Source of the DNA: Chlorobiota bacterium
Lineage (GTDB): Bacteria; Bacteroidota; Bacteroidia; Bacteroidales; JAADGE01
Reading direction: 5' to 3'
DNA: 64,000 nt
NCBI GenBank assembly: GCA_013152535.1
Contig: JAADGE010000046.1
Coordinates: 1 to 64,000, forward strand
The position numbers and the translations under genes were made by a program. Below, piece by piece: positions 28,323 through 37,993 of this stretch (its first letter is position 1; the number at the start of each line of letters is the position of its first letter). The notes under the pieces were generated by a model, which did no database searches, was not told where the DNA came from, and worked only from the letters and a program-made list of their open reading frames with translations.

Positions 28323-29179
28323 TAAAAATAGCATCAAAAAATATTCGCTTTCTCGAAAAAGTCTCAAAAATCCCGATTTTGAAGCACTTTTTTATCTTGA
28401 AGATTTCCCAACAGTTTCCCGAAATTACTTCTGAGCCTGTTTTGCAAAAGTTCTATACCGATATTTACGTAAGCAACAGAACATCAAAGAGAACAACAAA
28501 AAATCGATTTCCCGATTTGAATAAAGTTTCGCTTGAATATATAAAAAAACAGGAAAATCCGATTATACACGATGTTGCCGTTTCGAGCGGAATAAGTTCG
28601 GCGGAATTTTCCGATTTTTTGAAAAATAACAGCATTAATCCTGATTTTTACGCATCAGATAAATATGTCGAAATTTTCGTAAAAAAAGGTTTAATTACAA
28701 AAGCATTCACTTCTGAAAATAAACTGTTATTTGCTTATGTAGGTAACTTTTTTGCAGGCGATAAAAATATCTTTTTCCCGCTCACGGTTCTCTTGCACAG
28801 AATTTTAAAAAAGAGCAAAGTTTCTGAAAAGTTTGATTATAAACTCTTATTGTTGCATCCGGAACTGTTGCAGAAAATAAATAATAACGAAATTAAATTT
28901 ATAAATTACGATATATTCGACACCGAAATTAACGACAAATTTACTTTTGTTCGTGTAATGAATATTTTAAATCTTGGTTATTTTTATGAGGGAAAAATTA
29001 AAACAGCTTTGCAAAATATTTTAAAATCAATGAAAAAAGATGCAATTTTGCTTATCGGACGAACAAATTCCGACGGAATAAATAATGCTGGTTTTTACCT
29101 TAAGAAAAACGGGAAACTCATTCAATTAAGAGATGTGAATAAAGGAAGTGAAATAAAACAGCTAATTGAAAATTTATGA
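28319..29179 (+). CDS. Hypothetical protein, possibly SAM-methyltransferase-like
   Basis: Intact ORF with 4-bp overlaps on both sides inside the cluster; HDVAVSSGISSAEFSDFLKN and FTFVRVMNILNLGYF...GKIKTALQNILKSMKKDAILLIGRT loosely resemble a methyltransferase core. Confidence 0.5.
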   Translation: MIKIASKNIRFLEKVSKIPILKHFFILKISQQFPEITSEPVLQKFYTDIYVSNRTSKRTTKNRFPDLNKVSLEYIKKQENPIIHDVAVSSGISSAEFSDFLKNNSINPDFYASDKYVEIFVKKGLITKAFTSENKLLFAYVGNFFAGDKNIFFPLTVLLHRILKKSKVSEKFDYKLLLLHPELLQKINNNEIKFINYDIFDTEINDKFTFVRVMNILNLGYFYEGKIKTALQNILKSMKKDAILLIGRTNSDGINNAGFYLKKNGKLIQLRDVNKGSEIKQLIENL

Positions 29180-30291
29180 AATTTCTGATAGTTGCACCAC
29201 GTTTTCATACAAATTTATATTATCGGGTAAAAGCATTGCAAGATGCAGGACATTCGGTAAAAATCGTTGTGCTTTATAAAGGCAAATCAGAGTTTTATGA
29301 AGATATTGATTTTCAAAAAATCAGACTGTCTTTTTTTTCAAGAATATTAATGAACACAATATCATTTTTTAAAAAGAATAACCTTAAAACTGCTTTTGAA
29401 CTTCGCATACAATCACCGGGGAAAGAATTAAAACAAATTCTTAAATTCTATAAGCCGGATGTGATACTTCTCAAAGCGTATCAAAATATGCTTGCCGTTA
29501 AAACTTTGCTTACGGCAAAAATATGTAACACAAAAGTATTAATGTTGACACAAACAACTTATACACATATAAAAGGTTCACAACTTTTATTCAAATTCAA
29601 TATTAAATTATTCAAATTACTAAAAGTTTTTGCATACATCACGCCAATAAAATCTAACTTTAATAGTTTCATAAATTTCGGTATTGAAAATGTATATTAT
29701 TTACCTTTTGTTTTTCCTCAAAAAAAAATAATCCTTAACAAACAAAAAAAAAATATTAATATCTTATCTGTTGGCAAATTTCAAAATCGAAAAGAACAAC
29801 TTCTTCTTTTAAAGGTTTTTAGACAGCTGTCTGATGAAAATTATAAAATAAAACTTTGTTTAATAGGTGAACTTGCTGATAAAAAATATTTCGATATAAT
29901 AAGCAACTTTATTCAATCAAATTTGCTCTCGAATAATGTATGTATAAAAACAAATATAAGTTATTCGGAAATAATGAATGAATATCAAAAATATGATATT
30001 TTTATCTTGCCTGCATATAACGAGCCTGCGGCATATTCACCGGTTGAGGCTTTGGCAAACGGTTTGCCGGTTATATGTTCCGACGAAAACGGAACAAAAT
30101 GTTATATCGAAGAAGGTAAAAACGGCTATGTCTTTAAAGCAAAAAAATTCAATGATTTATATGAAAAAATAAAACTTTGTATTTCCGATAAGGAAAAATT
30201 AAAAGAGATGAAAAAAAATGCATTATTTTCGGCAAAAGAAAATCATAATCCGGAACTTTTTGTAAAAAGAATTCTTGAAATTGTTAAATGA
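29176..30291 (+). CDS. Glycosyltransferase family 4
   Basis: NILSVGKFQNRKEQLLLLKVFRQL; YDIFILPAYNEPAAYSPVEALANGLPVICSDENGTKCYI. Confidence 0.87.
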   Translation: MKFLIVAPRFHTNLYYRVKALQDAGHSVKIVVLYKGKSEFYEDIDFQKIRLSFFSRILMNTISFFKKNNLKTAFELRIQSPGKELKQILKFYKPDVILLKAYQNMLAVKTLLTAKICNTKVLMLTQTTYTHIKGSQLLFKFNIKLFKLLKVFAYITPIKSNFNSFINFGIENVYYLPFVFPQKKIILNKQKKNINILSVGKFQNRKEQLLLLKVFRQLSDENYKIKLCLIGELADKKYFDIISNFIQSNLLSNNVCIKTNISYSEIMNEYQKYDIFILPAYNEPAAYSPVEALANGLPVICSDENGTKCYIEEGKNGYVFKAKKFNDLYEKIKLCISDKEKLKEMKKNALFSAKENHNPELFVKRILEIVK

Positions 30292-31091
30292 AAAGATATT
30301 ACGACCAAAAAAACAAACGACTTGTTTATGTCGGAGAAGCATCAAATCCGACATACTGGGATAAGCATTGGGATAAAAATACAATTGAAAAACTTTACCC
30401 GAAAAAAATCTCACAATTTGATTATGTCGTAAACACAACGAAAAAATATTTACCGAAAAACAGTGTCATTTTCGAAGGCGGTTGCGGAACCGGACAACAA
30501 GTGTTTAAATTGCAAAATGCCGGATACAAAGTAACGGGAATTGATTATGCCGAGAAAACCGTTAAAACTGTAAAAAAAGCAAAACCCGAGCTTGATATTC
30601 GTCTCGGAAATGTTCGCAAACTTGATTTTCCCGATAATTATTTCAATGCTTATTGGTCATTCGGCGTTATTGAACATTTTTACGGCGGATATGATGAGAT
30701 TCTGAATGAAATGTTCCGAATATTAAACCCGAGCGGATATTTATTTATAACTTTCCCGCACATGAGCTGCTTAAGAAAAATTAAAGCACGAAAAGGCAAA
30801 TATCCGGTTTGGAAAAATTCCGAACAAGAAATTGAAAAATTTTATCAATTTGCTCTCGACGAAAAAAAAGTTATTTCGAATTTACGAAATATCGGATTTC
30901 AATTAATTCGAAAGCAACATTTAAGCGGAATAAAAGGTCTGAAAGATGAAGTGAAATTTTTGAAAAAACCTTTGCAGAAAATTTATGACAGCAGAACATT
31001 TTTCGGTTTGGCAGTATCGAAAATAATTTCTGTTTTATTTGCACCGTTTGCTTCGCATTCAATTTTGCTTATTTTACGTAAAAAGAATTAG
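30288..31091 (+). CDS. Class I SAM-dependent methyltransferase
   Basis: SVIFEGGCGTGQQVFKLQNAGYKVTGIDYAEKTV; LDFPDNYFNAYWSFGVIEHF. Confidence 0.88.
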   Translation: MKRYYDQKNKRLVYVGEASNPTYWDKHWDKNTIEKLYPKKISQFDYVVNTTKKYLPKNSVIFEGGCGTGQQVFKLQNAGYKVTGIDYAEKTVKTVKKAKPELDIRLGNVRKLDFPDNYFNAYWSFGVIEHFYGGYDEILNEMFRILNPSGYLFITFPHMSCLRKIKARKGKYPVWKNSEQEIEKFYQFALDEKKVISNLRNIGFQLIRKQHLSGIKGLKDEVKFLKKPLQKIYDSRTFFGLAVSKIISVLFAPFASHSILLILRKKN

Positions 31092-31093
31092 TT

Positions 31094-32134
31094 ATGAATA
31101 TATATTTTAACGGAAAAGACGGAAAAGGTTGGGCAATTGATACAATGAGAACGGATTTTGAAAATGCTCTTGTTCGCTTGAATATAGCTCGAACGAAGAA
31201 TTTTATTAAAGCGGATATTATTCATAATATTTGGTGGAATTATTTTTTAACTAAAACAAGTTTTCCGCTTCGATTTAAAAAAAACATCATACTCTCTGCC
31301 GTAAATTTTATTGATTTAGAAAATGAAAATTATTTTTTGAGAAAAGAATTTGAGAAAGCAAACAGTTATGCAACAGTCTGGATTTCACCTTCCGAAAAAC
31401 AAAAACAAATTTTGGAAAAATATTCCGAAAACATTTTTGTATTGCCTTATTATATTGATTTTAAATTATTTAATGATGAAAACTTTGAAAAATACAGGAT
31501 TTTAAAAAAATATAATATTCCTGCTGCATTGGTTGATAATAAAGTAATCATAGGATCATTTCAAAGAGATTCTCTCGGCAGCGATTTATCAAAACCTAAA
31601 TGGCAAAAAGGACCCGAATTATTAATTGATTTATTGAAAGATTTACCGAAAGATAAATTCATCTTACTTTTATCGGGACCGAGAAGACATTTTGTAATAA
31701 AAGAGTGCAAAAAACACAACATTCCGTATGTTTATATCGGAAAAGAAATGTCGGAAGACGACATTCAAATAAACAGTCTGCCATTTCATAAAATGCCTGA
31801 TTTATATAGGATTACGGATTTATACCTCGTAACGTCAAAATCGGAAGGCGGACCTAAAGCCGTGCTTGAAGCCGTTGCCTTAAAAACAAATATTTTCAGT
31901 ACGGATGTGGGTTTGGCAAGTGATTTTCTGGAGCCGGAAAATATTTTTACGGATACCGTAAAATACAAAAAAGCCGTTTTCGACTTTGTCGAGAATTTTA
32001 AAAAAAACAAACAAAAACGAAAAATAAATACGGAAAAACAATATAAAACTTGTATTGATTTGTGCAACTACAAAACTTTGGACAAAAAACTGGAAGAAGT
32101 GTATAACTTTGTTCTTGACATTAAAAAACGATGA
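31094..32134 (+). CDS. Glycosyltransferase (GT4-like)
   Basis: QKGPELLIDLLKDLPKDKFILLLSGPRRHFVI; MPDLYRITDLYLVTSKSEGGPKAVLEAVALKTNIFSTDVGLA. Confidence 0.8.
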   Translation: MNIYFNGKDGKGWAIDTMRTDFENALVRLNIARTKNFIKADIIHNIWWNYFLTKTSFPLRFKKNIILSAVNFIDLENENYFLRKEFEKANSYATVWISPSEKQKQILEKYSENIFVLPYYIDFKLFNDENFEKYRILKKYNIPAALVDNKVIIGSFQRDSLGSDLSKPKWQKGPELLIDLLKDLPKDKFILLLSGPRRHFVIKECKKHNIPYVYIGKEMSEDDIQINSLPFHKMPDLYRITDLYLVTSKSEGGPKAVLEAVALKTNIFSTDVGLASDFLEPENIFTDTVKYKKAVFDFVENFKKNKQKRKINTEKQYKTCIDLCNYKTLDKKLEEVYNFVLDIKKR

Positions 32135-33141
32135 AGATAAACATATATTTTCCTTTTACGGACGGGCCTTTCGGCGGAGGCAATCAATTTCTGAAAGCCC
32201 TGCGCAGTTATTTCAGAAAACTATCCGTATATGAGGAAAATCCGGTAAATGCCGACATAATACTTTTTAACAGTCACCATAATATCGGCAAACTTGTTAA
32301 ACTCAAAAAAAAATATCCCGAAAAAATATTTATTCACCGCATAGACGGTCCCGTTTTTTTTATTCGCAAGGACAATGTTTTTTTGGATAAACTTATTTAC
32401 ACTTTTAACGATAAAATAGCTGATGCTTCTGTATTTCAGTCAAATTGGTCAAAGCAAAAAAATCTGGAACTCGGCATTAAAAATAAACAATTTGAGACAA
32501 TAATTCTTAATTCCCCCAATCCCGATATTTTTAACACAAAAGGCAAAATCCGGTTCGACAAAAACCGTAAACCCAAAATAATAGCCTCAAGCTGGGCGGC
32601 AAATATGAACAAAGGCTTTAATACTTATCAGTTTTTAGATGAAAATCTTAATTTTTCGAAATATGAAATGACTTTTTGCGGCAACAGTCCGGTAAAATTC
32701 CAAAACATAAAACACATTAAGCCTTTGCAAAGCAAAAAATTGGCTGAAATATTGAAAGAACATGACATTTACATCACGGCATCAAAAAGCGACCCTTGTT
32801 CGAATGCACTAATCGAAGCAATGCACTGTGGTTTGCCCGCAATAGGATTGAATGACGGCGGACATCCGGAAATTATCGGAAAGGGCGGGCTTATTTTCAA
32901 CAACAAAAACGAAATTCCCGGCATAATCAATAAAATAAAAATTGATTATAAAAAGTACACTGAAAATATAAATTTACCGAATATGAATGAAACAGGAAAT
33001 AATTATTTCAATTTTATAAATACTGTTTTTCAACAAAAAAAAGAAACTGACAAACTTAATGTTTTAGATATTTTTAAAATTGATTTACAAATATTACGCT
33101 ATAAAATATTACGCAAAATTCAAAAGAAAAAACAAATTTAA
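32131..33141 (+). CDS. Glycosyltransferase family 4
   Basis: FPFTDGPFGGGNQFLKALRSYF; HDIYITASKSDPCSNALIEAMHCGLPAIGLNDGGHPEIIGKGGL. Confidence 0.88.
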   Translation: MKINIYFPFTDGPFGGGNQFLKALRSYFRKLSVYEENPVNADIILFNSHHNIGKLVKLKKKYPEKIFIHRIDGPVFFIRKDNVFLDKLIYTFNDKIADASVFQSNWSKQKNLELGIKNKQFETIILNSPNPDIFNTKGKIRFDKNRKPKIIASSWAANMNKGFNTYQFLDENLNFSKYEMTFCGNSPVKFQNIKHIKPLQSKKLAEILKEHDIYITASKSDPCSNALIEAMHCGLPAIGLNDGGHPEIIGKGGLIFNNKNEIPGIINKIKIDYKKYTENINLPNMNETGNNYFNFINTVFQQKKETDKLNVLDIFKIDLQILRYKILRKIQKKKQI

Positions 33142-33254
33142 AGAGCCTTAAATATTCGACAAAACTCACAGTCGATAATTTATAAAAACCTTTTATTTGA
33201 ACTTTTTGTAAGTTTAACTTATTACTTTTACAAAACACACCGATTTCTGTTAAG

Positions 33255-33920
33255 ATGAACTTTAAAAACCTAAAATACTACCTGCGAAGTACATACAGAA
33301 GGCAAATACTTGACAAATATTTGAAAGAATACTATTATATTTACAAAGGAACAGTTTTGGATATAGGAGGAAGAGACAGAGGTTTTACAAAAAAACCAAA
33401 AGGGAAAGTAGAAAAATGGATTTTTGCCGATATCGAAGCAAAACATAATCCGGACATAATTCTCGATGTGACAAATATGCAAAGTGTTGACACAGAGAGT
33501 ATTGATATTGTTAATGCTATTGAGCTTTTTGAACACGTTGAAAAAATTGAAGACGGAATTGCAGAATGCCGGCGAGTTTTAAAAAAAGGCGGAAAGATAA
33601 TTTTATCCGTGCCGTTTCTTTATCCGGTACATGCCGATCCTTACGATTTTCAAAGATGGACACTCACAAAATGGAAAAAAGAGTTAAAAAATAACAAGTT
33701 TACTATAGAAACAGCTGAAATAAACGGCAGATTTTTTACCGTCAGAAATTCGATGCGAAAAGATTTTATTTTGTCTTTACCGTCAATTTTCAGATTTTTA
33801 GGATATTTACTTTTGCCCGTTTTTGATTTAACAAATAAACTTGATAATTTTCATTGGGTTAAAAAACATAAAAAACTCGGGAATTATCACGGCGGATACT
33901 TTATAATTGCAAGAAAATAA
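33255..33920 (+). CDS. Class I SAM-dependent methyltransferase
   Basis: GTVLDIGGRDRGFTKKPKGKVEKWIFADIE; IDIVNAIELFEHVEKIEDGIAECRRVLKKGGKIILSVPFLYPVHADPYDFQRWT. Confidence 0.85.
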   Translation: MNFKNLKYYLRSTYRRQILDKYLKEYYYIYKGTVLDIGGRDRGFTKKPKGKVEKWIFADIEAKHNPDIILDVTNMQSVDTESIDIVNAIELFEHVEKIEDGIAECRRVLKKGGKIILSVPFLYPVHADPYDFQRWTLTKWKKELKNNKFTIETAEINGRFFTVRNSMRKDFILSLPSIFRFLGYLLLPVFDLTNKLDNFHWVKKHKKLGNYHGGYFIIARK

Positions 33921-33923
33921 GAT

Positions 33924-34694
33924 ATGTCAAACGAAATAATTTTTAATAAATACGAAACAAGAGGCAAAGATTATCATTATAAACAAATTAAATTGTTTAA
34001 TCCGTTTACATTTAATGCTTTTGTCTATGCTCGCTACAAAAAACACATTTCATTGCTTAAAACAGCATTAAAAAAATCTAATTTCGACACAAAAAATATA
34101 TATAATTTGTTGGATATGGGATGCGGAGATGCTGTTTTAATTTTTATGCTGAGAAAACACTTGCCCGAATATAAATTTAATATCTACGGAATAGATTTAT
34201 CGGACAGTGCTTTGCAAACTGCAAAACATAAAAACCCTAACTGTTCATTTTCAACTGCAAGCGTTTATAAAACAGACCTTAACGATAACTTCTTTGATGT
34301 AATTTTATCTTCGGATGTTATAGAACATGTTAATTATCCTGATAAGATGTTAACAGAAGTTCAACGTATCGCAAAACAAAATGCCGTAATAATATTCGGT
34401 ACTCCAATTAGATATACCGAGTTTCCGTTAGATAAAATGCACGTTAAAGAATTTTTTCCGGAAGAATTCAAATACCTTTATTCTGAATATTTCAACAAAA
34501 CCGAAATTATCTTGACTCATAAACTTATTCATTTATTAAAATACAGAAAAACCTTAAAGATATTTAATCAAAAAATAGGGTTTAATAAATATTTATATTG
34601 GCTGATATCAATGTTGAACCTGAACCCTTTTTTAAAAAAACCTGTTTCCGATAATGATTTGTGTACATATATGTTTGCAACAGCAACAAAATAA
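33924..34694 (+). CDS. Class I SAM-dependent methyltransferase
   Basis: YNLLDMGCGDAVLIFMLRKHLPEYKFNIYGIDLSDSAL; FFDVILSSDVIEHVNYPDKMLTEVQRIAK. Confidence 0.87.
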   Translation: MSNEIIFNKYETRGKDYHYKQIKLFNPFTFNAFVYARYKKHISLLKTALKKSNFDTKNIYNLLDMGCGDAVLIFMLRKHLPEYKFNIYGIDLSDSALQTAKHKNPNCSFSTASVYKTDLNDNFFDVILSSDVIEHVNYPDKMLTEVQRIAKQNAVIIFGTPIRYTEFPLDKMHVKEFFPEEFKYLYSEYFNKTEIILTHKLIHLLKYRKTLKIFNQKIGFNKYLYWLISMLNLNPFLKKPVSDNDLCTYMFATATK

Positions 34695-34702
34695 CACTTG
34701 AA

Positions 34703-35515
34703 ATGAAAAAAATATACGACAATAATCCTTATCTTATACTCGGCGTACATCGTTCCGGAACAAGCTTAATGTCAAGAATATTTGAGAAAGCAGGAGTATT
34801 TACCGGAAAAAATCAAAATATCAATAACGAAGCTAAATTCTTTTTTGATTTAAATAATCAAACCTTAAAAAAAAATAACTCAACAGCTTATAATTTTGGA
34901 ACTTTTCTGTCAAAATTGCAAAACGAAAAATTTATAAACGAGCAAGCCGAACAACTGAAAAAAACAGTTGAAAAAAAAATAAATTCAAATTTTTTCGGAA
35001 TCAAAAAACTTATAAAATATCAATTTGCCGAAGAAAAAATAAAATGGGGATTTAAAGATCCGCGTACGGTTTTACTGCTGCCTGTTTGGGAAAAAATATT
35101 TGCCGAAGCTAAATTGCTTATAATTTTCCGAAACCCTGTTGATGTTTGCATGAGCATTTATTATTTCGAGCAAAAACGATATCTTAATAAATTGAAAAAA
35201 AGACCCGATTTAAAATTCGAAATGCAGCTTGAAAATGCTTTTGAAGTTTGGGAAAACTTTACGAAGATTCTTTTGGCAACATCAAAATCCGATAATCATA
35301 ATTCGCTGACAGTCAAATATGAAGACCTGTCTAAAAACGAAGTTATACAAAATATAATCGAATTTACTGAAAGCAAAACAGACACAAAGGAAATAGCAAA
35401 AATGATAAAAAGAAAAACAACAGCTTACAAAAAACCGGAAGGTTACGAAAGATTCCTCAAGCTTGTGAAAAATGACGAACTTGTAAATAAAGTATATCCC
35501 GATTCAGAATTTTAA
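34703..35515 (+). CDS. Sulfotransferase-family protein
   Basis: PYLILGVHRSGTSLMSRIFEKAGVFTG (PAPS 5'-PSB-like P-loop); GFKDPRTVLLLPVWEKIFAEAKLLIIFRNPVDVCMSI (3'-PB-like). ATG at 34703 preferred over 34661. Confidence 0.85.
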   Translation: MKKIYDNNPYLILGVHRSGTSLMSRIFEKAGVFTGKNQNINNEAKFFFDLNNQTLKKNNSTAYNFGTFLSKLQNEKFINEQAEQLKKTVEKKINSNFFGIKKLIKYQFAEEKIKWGFKDPRTVLLLPVWEKIFAEAKLLIIFRNPVDVCMSIYYFEQKRYLNKLKKRPDLKFEMQLENAFEVWENFTKILLATSKSDNHNSLTVKYEDLSKNEVIQNIIEFTESKTDTKEIAKMIKRKTTAYKKPEGYERFLKLVKNDELVNKVYPDSEF

Positions 35516-35516
35516 T

Positions 35517-36563
35517 ATGCAAAAAGAAATAATTAATATAAATAAATTATTTAAAACCGATGCGGCATTAAATACTCTGCCTGAAACAATAGTTGTGCAT
35601 CACGATTTGAGATTAAACAAAAAAGCAAAAATTGACATTATCATCAACGGTTACAATAAACCCGAATTAAGTAATGCAACAGCACAGAATTATTTATTGC
35701 TCGAAGATAAAATTCCTGTAAATATAATCATTGTAGAATCTTCCGGAAGCCAAGAAGTGTTTAATAAATTGATTAATCTTGAAAAAGTAAGTAAAATTTT
35801 AATTGAAGACCATAAAGCAAGTCATCCGAAATACGGGGCAGGCTCGTACGGTATGTCAATTTCTTCGGCAGTTGGTTTTTTCTTCTCAAAATCGCCTTAT
35901 GTGTTTTTTAGCCATAATGATATGATTGCGTTGAAAAAAGATTTTCTCGGACACCTTTTAAAGCAGTTAAATAATACGACACGAATTGCCTCTTTTACCC
36001 AAAGACACGTTGTCCCGTTTACCGGATGTATGCTGATTGACCGAAACGTAATAACTAATTCCGAAACCGACTGGTTGCTTTATGATGATAATCCGTATAT
36101 CGAAAAATCTGTATTTTTGCAAAATTTATGTTCCCTTAAAGAAAATATACCAATGTTGAAATGCGACTGGATTGATTCCGGTGAAGCATTTATTTATGAG
36201 GAAATTGTAAACGGTAAAGATGTTTTCGTTGCTGCTTCATTTGGCGGAACAAAAGGTTTATGGAAAACAACTTTTGATTTAATCGGCTTAACAAAACAAG
36301 ATATTGAAAAAGCAGGAAATGCAATTATTTATGAGAACTTGACTATTAATAAAAAAGACTTTAAAAAACGGTATAAATTTGTGCTGAAAGCCGGAAAAAA
36401 ATGGGAAAATATACGATGGTTTTTGAGTAAACGTAAAAATTATTGGAGGTATTCATTAGACGATGAAGGCGATTTGGTATTTATTCATCACGGCAGAGGA
36501 ACACGCAGAACTATTAATCGTTGGATGAAGTTTGTTGAATTGTTGAATAAAGATTTAGCTTAA
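35517..36563 (+). CDS. Hypothetical, glycosyltransferase-family-2-like
   Basis: IDIIINGYNKPELSNATAQNYLLLEDKIPVNIIIVESSGS; SPYVFFSHNDMIAL; FTGCMLIDRNVI. Confidence 0.55.
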   Translation: MQKEIININKLFKTDAALNTLPETIVVHHDLRLNKKAKIDIIINGYNKPELSNATAQNYLLLEDKIPVNIIIVESSGSQEVFNKLINLEKVSKILIEDHKASHPKYGAGSYGMSISSAVGFFFSKSPYVFFSHNDMIALKKDFLGHLLKQLNNTTRIASFTQRHVVPFTGCMLIDRNVITNSETDWLLYDDNPYIEKSVFLQNLCSLKENIPMLKCDWIDSGEAFIYEEIVNGKDVFVAASFGGTKGLWKTTFDLIGLTKQDIEKAGNAIIYENLTINKKDFKKRYKFVLKAGKKWENIRWFLSKRKNYWRYSLDDEGDLVFIHHGRGTRRTINRWMKFVELLNKDLA

Positions 36564-37837
36564 ACTGTATGTTTCTTTTTTACCGAAAAAGACAACAAAA
36601 GAAAGTTTAATATATTAAAAACAAAGAATTTTGTAAAAATAAAATAGTCTATATTCTTCGAAACAATATAAACCGTAACAGAAGATAATAAGGTTATTAT
36701 CGGAATGGTAATTTTAAGATGAATTAATTTGCTCTTATTTTTATTTGCCAAAACTTTTTTTGATAAAACGGAACTTATCATAAATAAAGGCGTAATAAAT
36801 ACAAATAATTTAAAATAGTGTGCCGAAGGCAAATACTTATCGGTATAGAGCAGCAGAATTAAATTATCAGCAATAAAATAAAAAATTGTTGCAATAACAA
36901 TGCCCGTAAAAAATATCAGCATTTTTTGTTTAAAACTAACAGTAATGTTGTATTTGGCAAATTTAGGAAAGGTAATCGCACTTATGCTTTTAATAAAACT
37001 TTTTATGATATTTATTAATCCCAATGCAATGGAATAAACTGCAAGTGCTTTAATATCAAGAATACCTATCAGTAATTTATCAAAATTGTTAACAAGTGTA
37101 TTTAAAATTCCTAATTTTGTTATAAATCCGGCATAAGAAAAAGTGTCTTTTCCTTTTTTGTTATTTTTCGGCAATTTTGAGCTTTTAACATACCATAAAA
37201 TATGAAAAAAGGCAGTCCCGAACAAATAAGCAATAACAACAACCAAAAGATTATCAGGAAATAATAAAATTGCAGACAAAATTAAAATCGTTTTGCCTGC
37301 AGTTTGTATGATGAGATTTCTTGTTAAAAAAGCGAATTTTTCCTGTCCTTTTAAAAAAGCCTGCCATTTGTCAAATGAGAACAATAACGGAAAAAATACG
37401 GAAGCTGACATTAATGCAAGAGCAATAGTTGTTTTTTGAAGGTAAAAATAATAGTAGAATGCCGTAATCAGAACAAAAATACTTCCTATTAAAGAATATT
37501 TAAACGAAAACTTAACTGCCGGTTTATAATCGCCTTGATTGTCATTAGCAATGCTTCGTATTAATGCCGGATTTAATCCGGGTACGGAAAAAAATGAAAA
37601 AAAAGCAATGATTGATAAAACAAATTGATATTGCCCGTAAACATCTTTGCTGAAATACCGTGCAAAAAGTATTGAAGTTGCCAATCCTCCCAGTAAAATT
37701 ACTCCCTGGTTCAAGAGCATCCAAAAACCGTTTTCCACAAAATAGGGTAAGTCAAAACCAAACTTATCACCGGTTTTTTTTGAAATATCATATATTTTAC
37801 GTCTGATTTTTTTCACAAAAAAGCTTATCCGATACAA
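36560..37837 (-). CDS. Wzx-type oligosaccharide flippase / polysaccharide biosynthesis membrane protein
   Basis: Multi-TM; FWMLLNQGVILLGGLATSILFARYFSKDVYGQYQFVLSIIAFFSFFSVPGLNPALIRSIA. Confidence 0.88.
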   Translation of the reverse strand: MYRISFFVKKIRRKIYDISKKTGDKFGFDLPYFVENGFWMLLNQGVILLGGLATSILFARYFSKDVYGQYQFVLSIIAFFSFFSVPGLNPALIRSIANDNQGDYKPAVKFSFKYSLIGSIFVLITAFYYYFYLQKTTIALALMSASVFFPLLFSFDKWQAFLKGQEKFAFLTRNLIIQTAGKTILILSAILLFPDNLLVVVIAYLFGTAFFHILWYVKSSKLPKNNKKGKDTFSYAGFITKLGILNTLVNNFDKLLIGILDIKALAVYSIALGLINIIKSFIKSISAITFPKFAKYNITVSFKQKMLIFFTGIVIATIFYFIADNLILLLYTDKYLPSAHYFKLFVFITPLFMISSVLSKKVLANKNKSKLIHLKITIPIITLLSSVTVYIVSKNIDYFIFTKFFVFNILNFLLLSFSVKKKHTV

Positions 37838-37884
37838 ATATAAAACATATCAACAACATTTTTTCGTTTTAAAAATAAATATCC

Positions 37885-37892
37885 TATTTTTG
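37885..37892 (+). promoter_or_regulatory. Candidate -7 box TATTTTTG
   Basis: TAnnTTTG match about 100 bp upstream of the corA-like gene. Confidence 0.3.
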
Positions 37893-37993
37893 AAAGGTTA
37901 AGGTTAAAAAAATCAGTAACAAAGAACAGATAAAGAATGATTGTAAATTAAAAAATTAAGAGAGGAAATTGATAATAAAATAATATTTTTTCG

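Noticed and set aside
33270-33536. 88-aa minus ORF in methyltransferase gene
   Set aside because: Antisense to a well-supported methyltransferase; no domain.
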